Shown here: positions 15,851-30,800 of the stretch, in pieces | Layout of the letters: each line of letters begins with the position of its first letter | How positions within the stretch are numbered: the stretch's first letter is position 1 | Assembly (NCBI RefSeq): GCF_000242615.2 | Contig: NZ_KI912268.1 | Location: 3,352,638-3,416,637, forward strand | Source of the DNA: Holophaga foetida DSM 6591 | GTDB lineage: Bacteria > Acidobacteriota > Holophagae > Holophagales > Holophagaceae | Length of the DNA: 64,000 nt | Direction of reading: 5' to 3' | Notes under the pieces: generated by a model | Told to the model about the DNA's origin: nothing | What the model saw: the letters and a program-made list of their open reading frames with translations, nothing else | Databases searched by the model: none | Program-made: the position numbers and the translations under genes

Positions 15851-18800
15851 ATGGTTGCGATTATCAGCGGCAGTGATCTGGGGCTCAACACGGGGTCGGC
15901 ATCGGCGCTGAACCGCTTTGGCGGGGGGGCGATCGGGAATTCGGCCCAGGGCCGGAACGGAGAGCGAGCCTACGTCAATATCGCAACGGGCAACTTGGTC
16001 CTGCAGGATGTGGACGGTGTGTTGGAGGGATTGGGGCTGGACGTGGCCAGTCTGCGGACCTACAACAGCCAGGGGGGGGCGAACTTCACGAATAACGACG
16101 GGTGGCTCAATGGCCAGTATAAGTCTGTCGTTAAGTTGGGGGATGGGAGCTACCAGCGGACGGATATCGATGGATCAACCACTGTTTATGTCTGGAATGC
16201 GGAACGGCAGCTTTACGTTGAGACCCTGAGCCCTGGGGGGGCGGCGGACACGATCCAGGTGAACGGGGACACGAGCCTGACCTGGACAAGCGGCGGTTCC
16301 GGCGCGACTGAGAGGTATCAGGGAAGTGGGTCGGGATTGATCCAGTCCTCCCAGGACAGCAGCGGCAACGTGCTGTCCTACACCTACACGGGCAACCTGC
16401 TGACGAGGGTGACGACCGCCGACGGGGAGTCGATCAACTACAGCTACAGCGGCAACAACCTGATGTCGGTGAGCACGACCCTCAAGTCGGGAACGGTGCT
16501 GAACCTGATCACCTACACCTATGACACCTCCAATCGGCTGAGTTCGGTCAGCGTGACCCTGAATCCCGAGGGACTGGACAAGGTGACCGCTGGCGAAACG
16601 CTGACGGCCTACACCACGTCTTATACCTACGATGGGACCAGTAATCGGGTGGCCAGCATCACCCAACCGGACGGGACCCACTTGGCGTTCACCTATGTAC
16701 TGGCGGATGGGCAGTTCAAGATCGCGACGGTGACGGATGGGAACAACCAGGTCACGAGCTTCGCGTACAACACGACGACTAACACCACCACGGTGACGGA
16801 CCCCCTGGGGGTGGCGGCGTCGTATCAGTACGACAGCAAGGGCCAGCTGACCCAGGTCCGCACGGGGATCACTGCAGGGTACCCGACAGGGCAGACGCTG
16901 CTCACCTACAGCTACACCAGCACCCTGGGGGAAGTGGCCAGCATCACGGATGGCCTGGGGCGGGTGACCACCCTGAGCTACGACGAGAAGGGAAACCTGA
17001 CGAAGCAGGTGGATGGGGCTGGCGACACGACGGAGTGGACGTACAACGGCGCCAACCAGGTCAAGACCGAGACCCGCTATGCGACGCCCGCCCAGGGGAG
17101 CACCGGTCCTAGCCAGGCCCAGACGACGCGCTACGTCTATGACGCCAGTAATGCGACGCTGCTGCGCTTTGGGGTGAGCCCCAATGGCCGCGTTACGGAG
17201 TATCGATACAACAGCCAGGGACTGCGGATCAGCACGATCCGGTATACGGCCGGGACCTATGACACGAGTGCCTTGGGGCTGGCGGAAGTGCCCACCGAAG
17301 GGCAGATGGAGACTTGGCAGGGTGCCCAGGACCTGACCCAGAGCCAGCGGACCGACTTCGCCTACGACTTCCGGGGCCAGTTGCAGAGCAGCACCAGCTG
17401 GGGGAGCACAGACAGCACGGGGGCCGGGGTGTCGGGGAAGGCCTCGACCACGCAGTACGTGTACAACCAGCGGGGTGAGCTGTTGCTGACCACGACGCCC
17501 GATGGGCTGGGGAGCAGCCACACGGTGTACGACGGCTTTGGGCGGGTGGTGTATTCGGAGGTCAAGGGGGGTGACCTGTCAACGGCGACGGTGACGCAGT
17601 ATGACGATGCGAATGGCAAGACTACGGTGACGCTGGCCAATGGCCTGGTCAGCACCTCGACCTTCGATGGGGCGGGGCGGCTGGTCTCAGTGGCTCAGGC
17701 CGGAGGTGGATCGGCATTGGGCACCACGCAGTACGCCTATGATGCGGATGGCCGTCTGCTGATGACGACGGATCCTACGGGTCGTCGGAACTGGACGCTG
17801 TATGACATGGCGGGCCGTAAGCTCGCGGATATCGACAGCGCGGGGGGGCTGACGAAGTATGTCTACGATGGAGCCAGCCAGCTGGTCCAGACCATCCGGT
17901 ATGTCAACGCGGTCAGCACCAGTGGACTGGTGGATGTGAATGGGAAGCCGACGACGGCCAATGGCGAGGCCACGCTGAGCGGCCTGGCCGTTACGCCGAC
18001 GGCCCAGGATCAGAAGACCTGGAATTTCTACGATCAGGCGGGTCGGTTGACCTACCAGGTCGATGCCCTGGGGTATGTGACGCAGACGCAGTACGACGGG
18101 ACCTCGCACGTGCTGGCGGTGACGCGGCTGGCGACGCCGATGGATCCGAACCAGCTGAGCCTGGGGGTGAGCCTGGAGCTGTCGAGCATGTATACGCGCC
18201 TGGATAGCGCAACCAGCCTGACGGTGGGGGCCTCGGCCCAGGCGGGCTCGATGGTGACGCTGACGGCTAGGGTTACGGGGCAGACGCCGAGTGGCGTGGT
18301 GGTGTTCTGCCGGGATGGGGTGGCGATTGGGAGCAGCACGTTGGTGGATGGGCAGGCGACCCTGAGCCTGAACAGCCTGCCCGTGGGGAACAACAACCTC
18401 ACGGCCATGTATTTGGGAGATGGGCTGAACGCCCAGTCGACGTCCGCAGCGGGCGTACAGGTTGTCTCCCGGGCCACCAGCACCACGGTGCTGAGGACGA
18501 CCAGCACATTGGGGGATAACAGCCAGACCTTGGTGGGAGCGGGCCTGACGCTGACGGCGCAGGTGAGTGGGGCGAACCCGACCGGGACGGTGACCTTCTA
18601 CAATGGTGGGACAGCGCTGGGAACCGCGAATCTCGTAAACGGTTTGGCCAGCCTGGTGGTCAGCAGTCTGACGGCGGGAACGGCGAACCTGAGCGTGAAG
18701 TATGCCGGGGACACGAGCAACGCAGCCAGCACCTCGGCCGCAGTGAGCGAGACGGTGATGGCGGTCCCGACCACGACTACGACGACGCTGACGACGACGC

Positions 18801-21800
18801 TGCCCAGTAACGGAACAGCGGTCACGGTGGGGGCTTCGGTGACGCTGACGGCCACGATTGCGGGGGCAACGCCCAGCGGGATCGTGTCTTTCTATGCGGG
18901 AAGCCTGTTTCTGGGCAGTGCCCGGGTGTCAGGCGGCACGGCGGCCCTGGCGACCATGGCCATCCCTGGGGGGAGCCAGAGCCTCACGGCGTTGTATTCG
19001 GGGGATGGGGGGAACAGCTCCAGCCTGTCTGCGGTGAAGACCCTGACGGTGACCCCGGCGACGGCCACGGTGACCCTGAGCAGCTCGTCGCCGACGAGCA
19101 GCTCGTCGTCGACGGGCACGGGCAGTTCGTCGCCGACGGCCCAGCAGGGGACCCCGGTGGTGCTGACGGCCAAGGTGACCGGGAGCACCGCCCTGCGGCC
19201 CAGTGGGACGATGACGTTCTACAACGGGAGCACGGTCCTGGGCACGGCCAGCGTGGTGAATGGGATGGCCTCCCTGACGGTGAGCAATCTGCCGGTGGGG
19301 CCTGACAGCCTGAAGGCCGTCTATGGGGGAGACGCCAGCAATCTCACATGCACCTCAGCGGTGGTGACGGAGACCATCACGGCCTCCCTGGCCTCCTCGG
19401 TGACCGCCCTGAGCGCCTCGACCTCGACCTACAGCGGGGGTGCGCTGACGGCGACGGTGACCGGGAGCGGGACGCTGGACGGGACCGTGACCTTCATGGA
19501 TGGGACGACGGTGCTGGGCAGCGCGGTGGTGAGTGGGGGCGTGGCGACGCTCACGAACTTCAGCCGGGCGATCGGATCCGCGAGCATCCGGGCCACCTAC
19601 TCAGGGGATGCCAGCAATCAGAGCAGTGTTTCCGGTGCGGTGGCCGTGAATTTCACGGTGGCCAAGACCGGCACGGGGCTGCCGACGACCAAGGCCACGG
19701 CGCCGACGGTGACGCTGTCGGTGGCCTCGAGTGTTTGTGGCACGGCCGTGACCCTGAAGGCGAACACTGCGGTTGCCTACATTGGGAACACGGTGGTCTT
19801 TTTCAGTGGCAGCACCCTGCTGGGGAGCGCAAAGGTCACTTCCGGCAATGCGGCGGGGCAAGCAACCCTGGCGATCGCTAGTTTGCCCGTGGGTAGCAAT
19901 GCGATCACGGCGGTGTGCTCGGGGAACTCGACGCTTCTGGGCAGTGTGGCCTCGGCGGCGGTTACCGAAACTGTTACGGCGGGCGTCAGCACGACGACCC
20001 TGACGGCTTCGACCCCCGACCTGGTGACAGGTGGGCTGCGCCTGGTAGCCCAGGTGGTGAGCACTTCTCCGGTCCCGCCCACGGGTACGGTGACCTTCTT
20101 TAATGGCAGCACGGTGCTGGGCACGGCAACCGTGACAAATGGCCTAGCGACCCTGCTCGTGGGGAGCCTCCCGGTGGGCACGGCCAGCCTGACGGCGTCC
20201 TATGGGGGAGACAGCCGATCGGCCATCAGCACCTCAACGGCGGTGAGCAGGACCGTCGCGGGCCGGACGGATCTGACCTCGTTGACGGGCGCTACGATCG
20301 CCTGCAATGGCGCCCTGGGAGTGTTCGTCAACGTGTACGCTGGCGGCACCGTGACCTTCCTGACCGGCACCACGGTGCTGGGGGTGGCGAATGTGATTTA
20401 CGGGGTGGCCACGCTCCAGGGCGTGAACCTGCCGCTGGGCAGCCTTCCGATCACGGCACTCTACTCGGGTGATGCGACGAACGCGGCGGGTTCCCTGTCC
20501 TTTACGACGTCCATCACCCCCGCGAGCACGACAACGACGCTGGCGGTGCAGCCTGCGAACAGCCTGGGGCAGGGCAAGCCCCTGGTGCTGATGGCGCAGG
20601 TGCTGGGTGCCAAGCCCAGCGGGACCGTGACCTTCTATGATGGGAGCACGGTGCTCGGGACAGGCACGCTGTCCGGGGGGATGGCGGCGCTGACGGTGAG
20701 CAATCTGGGGCCTGGCGCCCATAGCCTGAAGGCCGTGTACGCGGGAGATACGCGCAACACCACCAGCAGCTCCACGGTGATTGCCGAAGCGGTGGTGGGC
20801 GCGCCCGCAGGTGTGACGCTGTCCCGCTCCGCCAGCAGCGTGGCTCAGGGGGGGAGCCTGACGCTGACGGCGACGGTGACGGGCAATGCACCGAGCGGGG
20901 TCGTGACCTTCCTGGCGGGCACCAGCGTGCTGGGGACGGCGAGCGTGGTGAATGGGACGGCGACCCTGGTGGCCAGTGGGATCAATCTGCCCGTGGGGAC
21001 GGCGAACCTGAGGGCGGTGTACGGGGGGGATGGCAGCAACGGGGGCGGCTTCTCGGCCACCTTGAGCGAAACGGTCACGGCCGGAGCGGCAGACAAGCTG
21101 CTGGTGAGCCGGTCTATGCAGGACCGGACGGTGACTTCGATCATCAACCAGGATGGCCTGCTGCGGGCGACGATCGATGGGGAAGGGTTTTTGACGGAGT
21201 ACGGCTATGACGCGGCGGGGCGGCAGGTCCAGACCATCCGTCATGCCACCCGGGTCACCAACTTCGCGGATGCTGCGAGCGTCGCGGCCCAAGTGGCGAC
21301 GGCTCGCGCCACGGATTCCCTGACGGGACTGGTGCCCACGAGCGGTGATGACATCAGCACCTTCACCTACTACGACGGCAAGGGGCAGGTCATCGCCCAG
21401 GTGGATGGGGAAGGGTACCTGACGGAGTACACCTACGATGCCGATGGCCAGCTGACTCAGACCACCCGTTATGCCACCAAGGTCCAGGGGACGGTTACGC
21501 CCGCGCTCAAACCTTCCGTCGCAGCCGACCCCGAGGACCATGTCACGAAGCAGAAGTGGGATGCGCTGGGGCGGCTCAGTAGGAGCACCAATGCGGAAGG
21601 GACGGTCACCAGCTATGACTACGACAGCTTGGGGCGCGTGATCCGCACGACAACGGCCTCGGAGACGACGGACCAGCGGATCGGGCGGGTGAAGTATGAC
21701 CTCCAGGGTCGGGTGGTGGCGGAGCTGAGCGGGGTCGGGGCCGCCAAGATCGCTGCGGGGGGAGATGAGGCCAGCATCTGGAGCCAGTATCAGACGACCT

Positions 21801-24800
21801 ATGCCTACGATGCGGCGGGACGTCGGATCAGCCAGACGGACGCTCAGGGGCACAAGACCGTCTTTCTGTATGACGATGCGGGGAGACTTCGCTACACCGT
21901 GGATGCTGCGGGAAGCGTGACGGAGCAGACCTACGATGCCCTGGGGCATGTGAAGAGCACCATCCAGTATGCGACGGCTCTGAGCGGGGGGAACTTGACC
22001 GGGTTGGTGGGCGGTCTGCTCTCAGCCAGCGCCAACCAGAGCACGGTGAGCGCCCTGGCCGCTGCCAAGGCTGCGGACGCCGTTCATAACGCCACGACCA
22101 CGTACGCCTACAACGCGGATGGGGAGCTGGAGACGACCCAGCAGGACCTGACGGTGGGTGGGGACAAGCTGGGCGGCACGACGACGCGGGTCTACAACGC
22201 CTTCGGGGAGGTCGGGAAGGTCGTGCAGACGACCCAGAGCCTGACCGGTAGCAGCAGTGTCACCAGCACCCAGCAGTTCGACCGGCGGGGCCTGGGGATC
22301 GAGACCCTGAAGGATACGGAGGGTTTCCGGGTGGAGACCCGGGCGGAGTACGACGCCTTCGGACGTTTGGAGAAGAGCTGGGATGGTCTGAACAACCTGA
22401 CCCAGAGCAGCTATGACAAGCTGGGCCGCGTGGTGACGGTGACGGATGCCCTGACTAAGGTGCAGAGGACAAGCTACGACGCCTTCAGCCGGACGCTGAG
22501 CCAGGTGGATCGCAACGGGAATACCACGTCCTACAGATACAACACGGCCAATCGCACGATGACGACGACCCTGGCGGATGGCAGCCAGGTCGTGACGACG
22601 CACACGCGGCAGGGGCTGACGCTGAGCGTGAGGGATGGCCGTCAGAATACGACGAGCTACACCTACAACGAGGATGGGCAGCTGCTGACGGTGACCGGGC
22701 CTTTGGGCAAGACGCTCGAGAACGCCTACGATGTGGCCGGTCGCCTGGACTGGAGCAAGGACGCCAAGGGCATTCAGACGAAGTATGAGTATGACGCCGT
22801 CAACCGGGTACTGACCCGGACACTGGACGCCGAGGGGCTGAACCTCACGACTCGCTACGCTTACGATGCCAAGGGTCAACAGATCACGGTGACCGACCCG
22901 ATGGGCATGGTCACCAAGTTGGACTACGACCTGAAGGGCGAGGTCGTGACCCAGACGGTGGACGATGGGGGGCTGAAGCTGGTGACCAGCTTCACCTACG
23001 ACCAGACGGGACATACGCTGACGGTGGTGGACGGCGGGGTGACGACCCAGTATCGGTACGACAGCCTGGGGCGGCGCACGCAGAGCATCGTAGACCCGAC
23101 CGGCAAGAACCTCGTCACCAAGTACACCTATGATGCCAATGGGAATGTGTCCTCGGTGGAGGATCCGGACCACCGGATGACGTACTACGTTTACAACGAG
23201 GACAACCGCCTGAGCTGGACGGTGGACGGGGTCGGAGGAGTGACGTACCACGATTACGATGCCAACGGCAATGAGACCGACCGGATCTCCTATGCCAACA
23301 CGATCAACGTGGCAAGCTGGACGAAGGGGACCCCACCGACGGTGGCGCCGGACACGGCCCACGATGTGCAGGTTCGGACGGTTTACGACAAGCAGAATCG
23401 GGTGCGGTATACGCTGAGCAGCACGGGGGATGGCACCCAGGTGTCCGTGGTGGAACACACCTACGACGCCAATGGGAACGAGACCTCCCGCACGGCCTAC
23501 GCAGGGACAATCCCCACCAGCACGGCGGCGACGGTGTCGGCGGTGCAGACTGCGCTCAACGGCCGCACGGCAGCAAGCACGCCCGATGCGACGATCCGGC
23601 GGGTCTTTGATGAGGCCAACCGACTGATCTGGAGCGTGGACGGGACGGGCGCGGTGACGCGGCAGTTCTTTGACGCCAACGGAAACCTGACCAAGCAGAT
23701 CGCCTATGCGAACCGGATCAGCGCGGGGGCGGATCCTACGACGGTGACGGCCAGCGCCCTGGACCGGGTGAACCTGATGGTCTACGACGCGGCCGGGCGA
23801 CGGACCTACACGGTGGATGCCCTGGGAGGGGTGACGCAGGCGGTCTACAACAAAGCTGGACGGGTGGTGCAGACCATCGCCTTCGCCCAACGGGTGGCGG
23901 TGCCCACGGTCGGCACGGACCCGGCGTCCTTTACGCCACCCTCCGTATCGAACAATCCAGCCAACTATGCCTTGACGGACCGTGTGACCCGTTTCGTCTA
24001 TGACACGGCAGGGCGTTTGACCTACACCCTGGATGCGATGGGGGCGTTGAGCGCCACGAGTTACGACGCAAGTGGGCGGGTGGTGGCCCAGACGGCTTTT
24101 GCGAACCTGGCAAGCACGGCCCTACCCTCGGGAACGACGATCAGCAGTCTGGCGGTGAACGGCAACACCTATACCGCCATGAATGGCAGCACCGCGCTTT
24201 GCACCTGGACGGCGGATGCGGTCAACGACCGCACGACCCGCTACGCCTACGATTCCGCAGGAGGTCGGATTGCCACGATCGACGCCCTGGGCTTTGTGAC
24301 GGGGATGACCTACGATGGGGCTGGACGTGTGGTGAGCACGACGCTCTATCACCAGCCGGTGACGGGTTCGACGACGACGCCCGTGGCCACCCCAGGGTTG
24401 GACCGAACAACGACCTTCAGCTATGACGCTGCGGGCCGCCTGTCCTCAAGCACGGATGCTTTGGGGCAGACGGAGAGTTACACCTACGATGGGGTGGGAA
24501 ACAAGGTCACCTTTACCAACAAGAAGAAAAACACCTGGAACTACGCCTATGACGCGGCGGGTCGCCTGATCCAGGAGACGGGCCCGGCGGTGGACGTCAC
24601 AACCATCGCGGCAGATGCCAATGGGAATCTCACGCCCAGCACGACATCAGGCGTGAGACTGGTGACCCAGCTCAGCTATGACGGGGTAGGGAATCTGCTG
24701 AGCCGAACGGAGGCGGCGGGCACCCCCAGCGCCCGGACCACCTCGTACCAGTACGACGCCCTGGGCCACCAGGTGAAGGTGATCTACCCCGCGGTTGGGG

Positions 24801-27800
24801 TCTACAACATAAGCGACCTGAATAACCTGACGACGGACGGTTCCGGGGCCAGCGCCCGCACGGAGACCTCAAGGACCCTGAGCACGATAACGGTGTATGA
24901 CAGCTTCGGGGATGCGGTCGCCAATATCGATGTGGCGAATAACGTTTCCATCAAGACCTACGACCGGCTTGGGCGGGTGGCCTTCGAAGTGGACGCCCTT
25001 GGGTATGTGACGAAGTACGACCGGAACACCTTTGGGGAAACGACGTCGCTGACCCGCTTTGACGGGGCGATCACGCCCACCACGGTGGCAAACGTCAATA
25101 GCGGAGCCATCCCCACAACGATCACGCCTAGGGTCGCCTCGAGTAAGGACCGGGTCCTCAAGACCGACTACGACCAACTCGGTCGAGCCGTTCAGGTGAC
25201 GCAGCCGAGCGCTTATGTGAATGATGGAACGGATGCCTTGCAGGCCTACACGACCGGTGCGGTGACGCGGACGAGGTACAACGCCTTCGGGGAAGTGTTC
25301 CAGAGCCAGGTGCTGGCCAAGGCTCCCAACGGTACCGAGGGGCCTGGAGCCGTATGGGCGGTGACGACCCGTTACCACAACGCCATGGGCCGACAGATCG
25401 CCACGGTGGACCCCCTGGGCTACGTGACGACCTATACCTATGACGAGGCCGGGAACCTCACCACGCAAGTGGAATACGCCACGGCCCTCCCAGGCTGGAA
25501 GCCGGGTGATGCCCTGCCCAGCAGCACAACGATCACGGCGACGGACGGAACGAGCACAACGACGGACCGCACGACCACGTTCACCTACGACCGCGCCAAT
25601 CGCAAGCTCTCCCAGACTCAGAAGGGCGTGATTGCCGCGCCGAGGACCGGCGATGGCACCGGGATCAGCTACGACGCCAGCGGGAACCCGGTGAGTGTCA
25701 GCACCACCGTGCAGGATGTAACGACCACCTACAGCTACGATGTGCTGGGCAATCTGACCTCGACCAAGGACGCCCTCAACAACACGACATACACCTTCTT
25801 TGACGCGTTGGGCCGAACCGTTGCGGTAATGGCCCCTACCCGCACCGACGCCATTGATGGCAGCCCCCTGACGCCCCTGACGGAGTTCAAGCTGGACGCC
25901 TTCGGCAAGGTGGTGGTGAAGACCGAGTACGAGTACGGCGGGGTATTACTGAAGGAACCGAGCGGCAACGTCGTGGGTTACCAAGCCCTGAACAGTGCAC
26001 CGGGCAAGCTAAGCTCGGGGCAGACCCTGACGGTGGCCAGTGCGAGTGTGAAGTCCGCGGATGGGCACTATGAGCTGAAGCTGCGCGCTGACGGGAGTTT
26101 GGCGCTCCTGGAATGCCAGAGCGGGCATGTGGAATGGCAGGCGACAGGAGGCCAGGGTGCCGTGATCACCGGTGCGGACCGTTTCTGCGTGCAGACGGAT
26201 GGGAACCTCGTGCTTTACAAGGGGACGACTGCGCTTTGGAGCACTGGGACTACCGGGAAGGGCGGCACGACGCTGACGGTGCAGAAGGACGGGAATCTCG
26301 TCTTTACGGACGCCAATTCCAAGGTGATCTGGAGCAGCAAGAACGGCGTGGTGAATCCCGATTGGGCTGACCAGGGGATCGTCGGCTATCTGTCTGCGGC
26401 CCCGTCCAGTACGAGTGTTCCGGTCTATCGACTGTGGTCGCCCAGTTTCAAGACCAATACCTATGCCTTCTCCCAAAGCGAACGGGATGAGCTCCTGGCT
26501 GATACGTATTATGGAAAATGGGCTGACGAGGGGCTGATCGGGTACTTGGACACTGGGGCCGCCACGGGCAACACGGTGGCCTACTGTCTGACCAAAAAAA
26601 CCACGGCTACGACCTATGGCTATACGTACATCACCAGCCTGAAGAGCTACCTGACGACCAGCGCGAGCGAGGCGGACGCCGCCGTGGCTGCGGGGTGGAC
26701 CAAGACCAGCGTGGGCTGTGCCCAGATGACCTCAGGCGGGGGGAATCAGGCACTCTCCCGCCTCTATAATGCTTCCCTCGGGAGTTACTACCACACCACC
26801 TCCCAAATGGCCTACCTGGACATGACCAATGGGGCGGTCCAGGATTCCTCGGCCAATCGTGTGACCCTGACCCAGTACGACAGCCATGGGAACGCCATTG
26901 AGACGGTGGATGGCGAGGGGGTGAAGCGCTTTGCCTCCTTCGATGCGGCGGGCCGGATGGTCAAGACCTGGCAGGCCGTCTCGGGGAGCACCTTCTATAC
27001 GGCCTTCGAGTACGACGCCCTGGGGCGGCAGGTCGGGATCCTGACGCCTGGGACCAACAGCGTCTCCAACGGCACGGCCATCGTGGCGCAGGCGGCCAGC
27101 ACCATCAAGACCGAGCTGGCGTACAACGCCTTCGGCGAGGTGGTGGGCAGGGGCAGCTACACCTATGGCCAGCGTCCCGCCACCGATGCTGAAGCCCTGG
27201 ATGAATATTTCGAATATGACCAGGCGGGGCACCTCTGGCGGACCAACCAGGAGGATGGCACCGTCAAGGTGCTTCTCTACGATCTCCAGGGCCGCCAAAC
27301 GGTACAGATCACGAGCTCGGGGAGTGCTGGCGGCAACGTGGACCTGAAGCAGGCCGTCACCTCGTCCCAGGGTGCGGATCAGCTGGGGGCCATCGGCCTG
27401 CGCCGCATGGTGAGCCAGCTGGACCTCCTGGGGAGGGCGCTCTGCCAGGTGTTGCCCACTCGGAAGGACAATGGCACTGCGGACAACGCTCCCAAAGACA
27501 TCACAGCCCAGGTGGACCAGACCTTCGATCGCTGGGGGAATGTCCTGACGCAGACCGTGCCCTATGTGTCTGGGCAGGCCTCAGTGCCAACGACCACCTT
27601 CGAATACGATCACAACAACCAGGTGATCAAGCAGATCCAGCCGCCGCAGACCGTGGAGACCGTGCGGACCTTGGAAAAGATGGTGATCGGCTCCTCGTCC
27701 GGGGGCACGACCACGGTCCAAGTGAAGGTTGCGGAGGTCGTGAACCCCACAACCCATATCTACTACAACGCCCTGGGTCAGCAGGTGGCGGTGAAGGATG

Positions 27801-30800
27801 CCAACTTGGATATCAACGGGCATATCAACTGGCATATCAACGGGCAGACCTGGGACGGGGCCGGTCAGCTCGCCACGGAGATCCACGCCGACGGCGGGGT
27901 GATCCGCCACGCCTACAATGCCTTCGGGGACCAGACCCAGATCACCGATGCCGAAGGGAACATCACGCGGTACCAGTACAATCGCCGGGGAGAGAACACC
28001 GCGATCATCCACCCAGGCATGACCGTGGCGACGGACTGGGACGGAACCACGCGGTTCTACGAAGATCAGGATGTCATCACGCGCATGTCCTATGACGAAC
28101 TCGGGAGGAAGGTCTTCCAGCAGGAGGGTTCCGTTCAGGACCCAGGATCCAGTGATGTCAAACGCTTTGGTTTCGACCTCCGGGGCAATACCGTGGTGAG
28201 CGTGGATGCCGAAGGCAATGTCAGTCGGTCCGCGTTTGATCTCTCCGGCAAGCAGACCGCGGCCCAGGACGCCAATGGGAAGCTCCAGACCTGGGGCTAC
28301 GATGATTTCGGCCATATGATGGCCCATATGGACCTGAGCGGGAAGACCTTCGAATTCACCTACGACAAGGCCAACCAGCTGGTTCATCAGACCAACACCT
28401 ACGGCCAGGATCTGAGCTACGCCTACGATGGGGCGGGGCAGTTGACCCAGATCTCGGATGTGGACCCCTACTCCGGGAATACGGTCACGACCTATGCCTA
28501 CAATGCCAGGGGGCAGCGGACTCTGGAGCGGGTGGAGAAGAACGATGGCTGGGCCAGCATGGACAAGCTCTGGTATGCCGATGTGAACGGCGATGGGAAG
28601 GTGGACCAGATCGGCCGGGATAAGGGCGGACTGATTCATGTGAACCTGAGCGGGGGCACCAGCCACTGGATCAGTTCCGGGACGATCGGCGAGAACACGG
28701 ACCGGATGCTGTTCGGGGATGTGAATGGCGACGGGAAGGCGGACTTGGTTTACACGACCCGTGGCGGGGTGGTTCACACGGCCCTGAGCGATGGGACCGG
28801 GTTTGGGAACACCTGGGCAAGCGATGCTGGTCTGCTGGATAATTCTTCTGGGATCCGTCTGGCTGACATCAATGGCGATGGGAAGTCGGACCTGACGGCC
28901 ATCAAGGATGGGGTTGTCACCACCTTCATCAGCGATGGCACCCGTTTGGCTAAGACCTGGACCAGCGCTAAAAATCTAAGCTTATTCTCCGAGATGACCA
29001 CGTTCGCAGACGTCAATGGGGATGGGCGGGATGATGCTATTGGTGCCTACTACTATACCAGTCAAGGTTATAATGGTTATGTAGTTACGCTTGGCCTGGG
29101 GTATGCCAATGGCTCCATTGGGGGTAGCTGTATTTTTTCTCGCGGTGGCCTTGCATTCCAGGTGGGGGACGTTAATGGCGACGGGAGGGCTGATATCGTC
29201 TCGAAATTGGGAAGCGGGAAAGTCTTGCTTGCTTTAAACAATGCGGATGGTATTTCCACCACGGTGACCTGGACCAGCGCCACCAGCTACATCGCTACCG
29301 ATGCCACGATCCGCCTAGCTGACGTCAACGGCGACGGGAAGGCCGATCTGCTGTGCCAGAACACGGATGGCACCCTCAAGGTGGCCTTCAGTAATGGCAG
29401 CGGCTTTGGGGCCTTCACCTGGAGCAGTGTGGCTGGCCTGGGGGACTACACCCTGGCGGATGTCAATGGTGACGGGAAGGCCGACCTCATCACCCGCCCC
29501 GGCGGCGGTGCAGCGCAGGTGGCCCTGGCCACGGGAACCGGGTTCGGGACGGCGACCAGCACCTGGTTCACGGACGGCGCGGCGACCCCCTACCAGGACC
29601 AGGAGCTGTCGTACGACAGCCTGGGTAGGCTGGTCAGCGTGGTGAGCAAGCTCGACGCCCTGACGATCCAGTACAGCTATGACCTGGTGGGCAATCGGAT
29701 GTCCACCACGGCGGATTTCACCTACAACGGCACCCAGCAGCACCAGAAGCTCTACTTCGCCTACGACGAGATGAACCGCCAGATCCTCGCGGATGGGGCA
29801 AAGAACAACGACGCGGGCGACATCGCCAACATCACGGCCTCCCAGGGGCACATCCTGGAGTATGACAAGAACGGTAACCGGACCAGCGACACCTACTGGG
29901 GCAAGCTGGTCTCCAAGACCGTGGACAATATCACCTGGGTCTACAACGGGCGGAGTGGCACCTACACGGTCACAACGGGGCTGCAGGGTGACCAGGGGGT
30001 GACCTCAAGGCAGTACCACTACGACGGGATGGGACGTCTCTCGACGGTGACGGTGGACAAGGCGACCGTCACGACCACGAACGGGGTGGTCACCAATGTT
30101 ACCCACCAGGACATGACCCTGGACACTCGCAATTACGATGGGGCGTCCAGGCTTATCATGAGTGGTCCCCATGATGGTTTGCCAGATGATTATGTCAAAG
30201 CGCTGACCGACAGCAACAGTGATCTGAGCGGCGCTTCGACCACCTGGTACCGGTATGACATTGCCGGAAAGCTCCTGTCCCAGCATGTCAACAACGAGGC
30301 CAACGGCAGCTCCTACGACATCTCCTACAAGACCTACGATGCCGCTGGCAACCTGCTCTCCTACACCCTGACGCAGAAGGGCCTGACCACGACACAGACC
30401 ACGACTCTGAGCGCCTTCGAGGCCTACAAGGAGAGCAGCGTTTACAAGAAGATCGTCGGGAGTACGACGGTGCAGGGGACCATGTATGACGTCTACGACG
30501 CCAACGGGTTCCAGATCGGGGTGACCAACCTCTCCAGCACGGCGAGCGCCGGGCGTGACGCCGTGGCGACCACCAAGACCCTTTCCGCCGACAGCCGATC
30601 CTTTGTGAATGACGCCAACGGGCACGTCCTGGCCAAATACCAGGGTGGCCGCGTTCTTCGGCAGGTGGTGGCGAACGGGGAAGTGATCGGGATCTACGGG
30701 ACCGGGGCGGACCTCAACGACACGGATGCCAAGCCTGGGGATGCGCCGACCTTTATCAACCAGGCGAACTTCGACCTGGGCTTTACGCCCGTGACCAACT

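Noticed and set aside
20234..23890. Long leftward open frames (20234-21949 and 22022-23890) inside the RHS gene
   Set aside because: They are antisense to YD and Ig repeats, are His/Arg/Pro-rich and have no motifs. They arise from the repetitive GC-rich coding strand.
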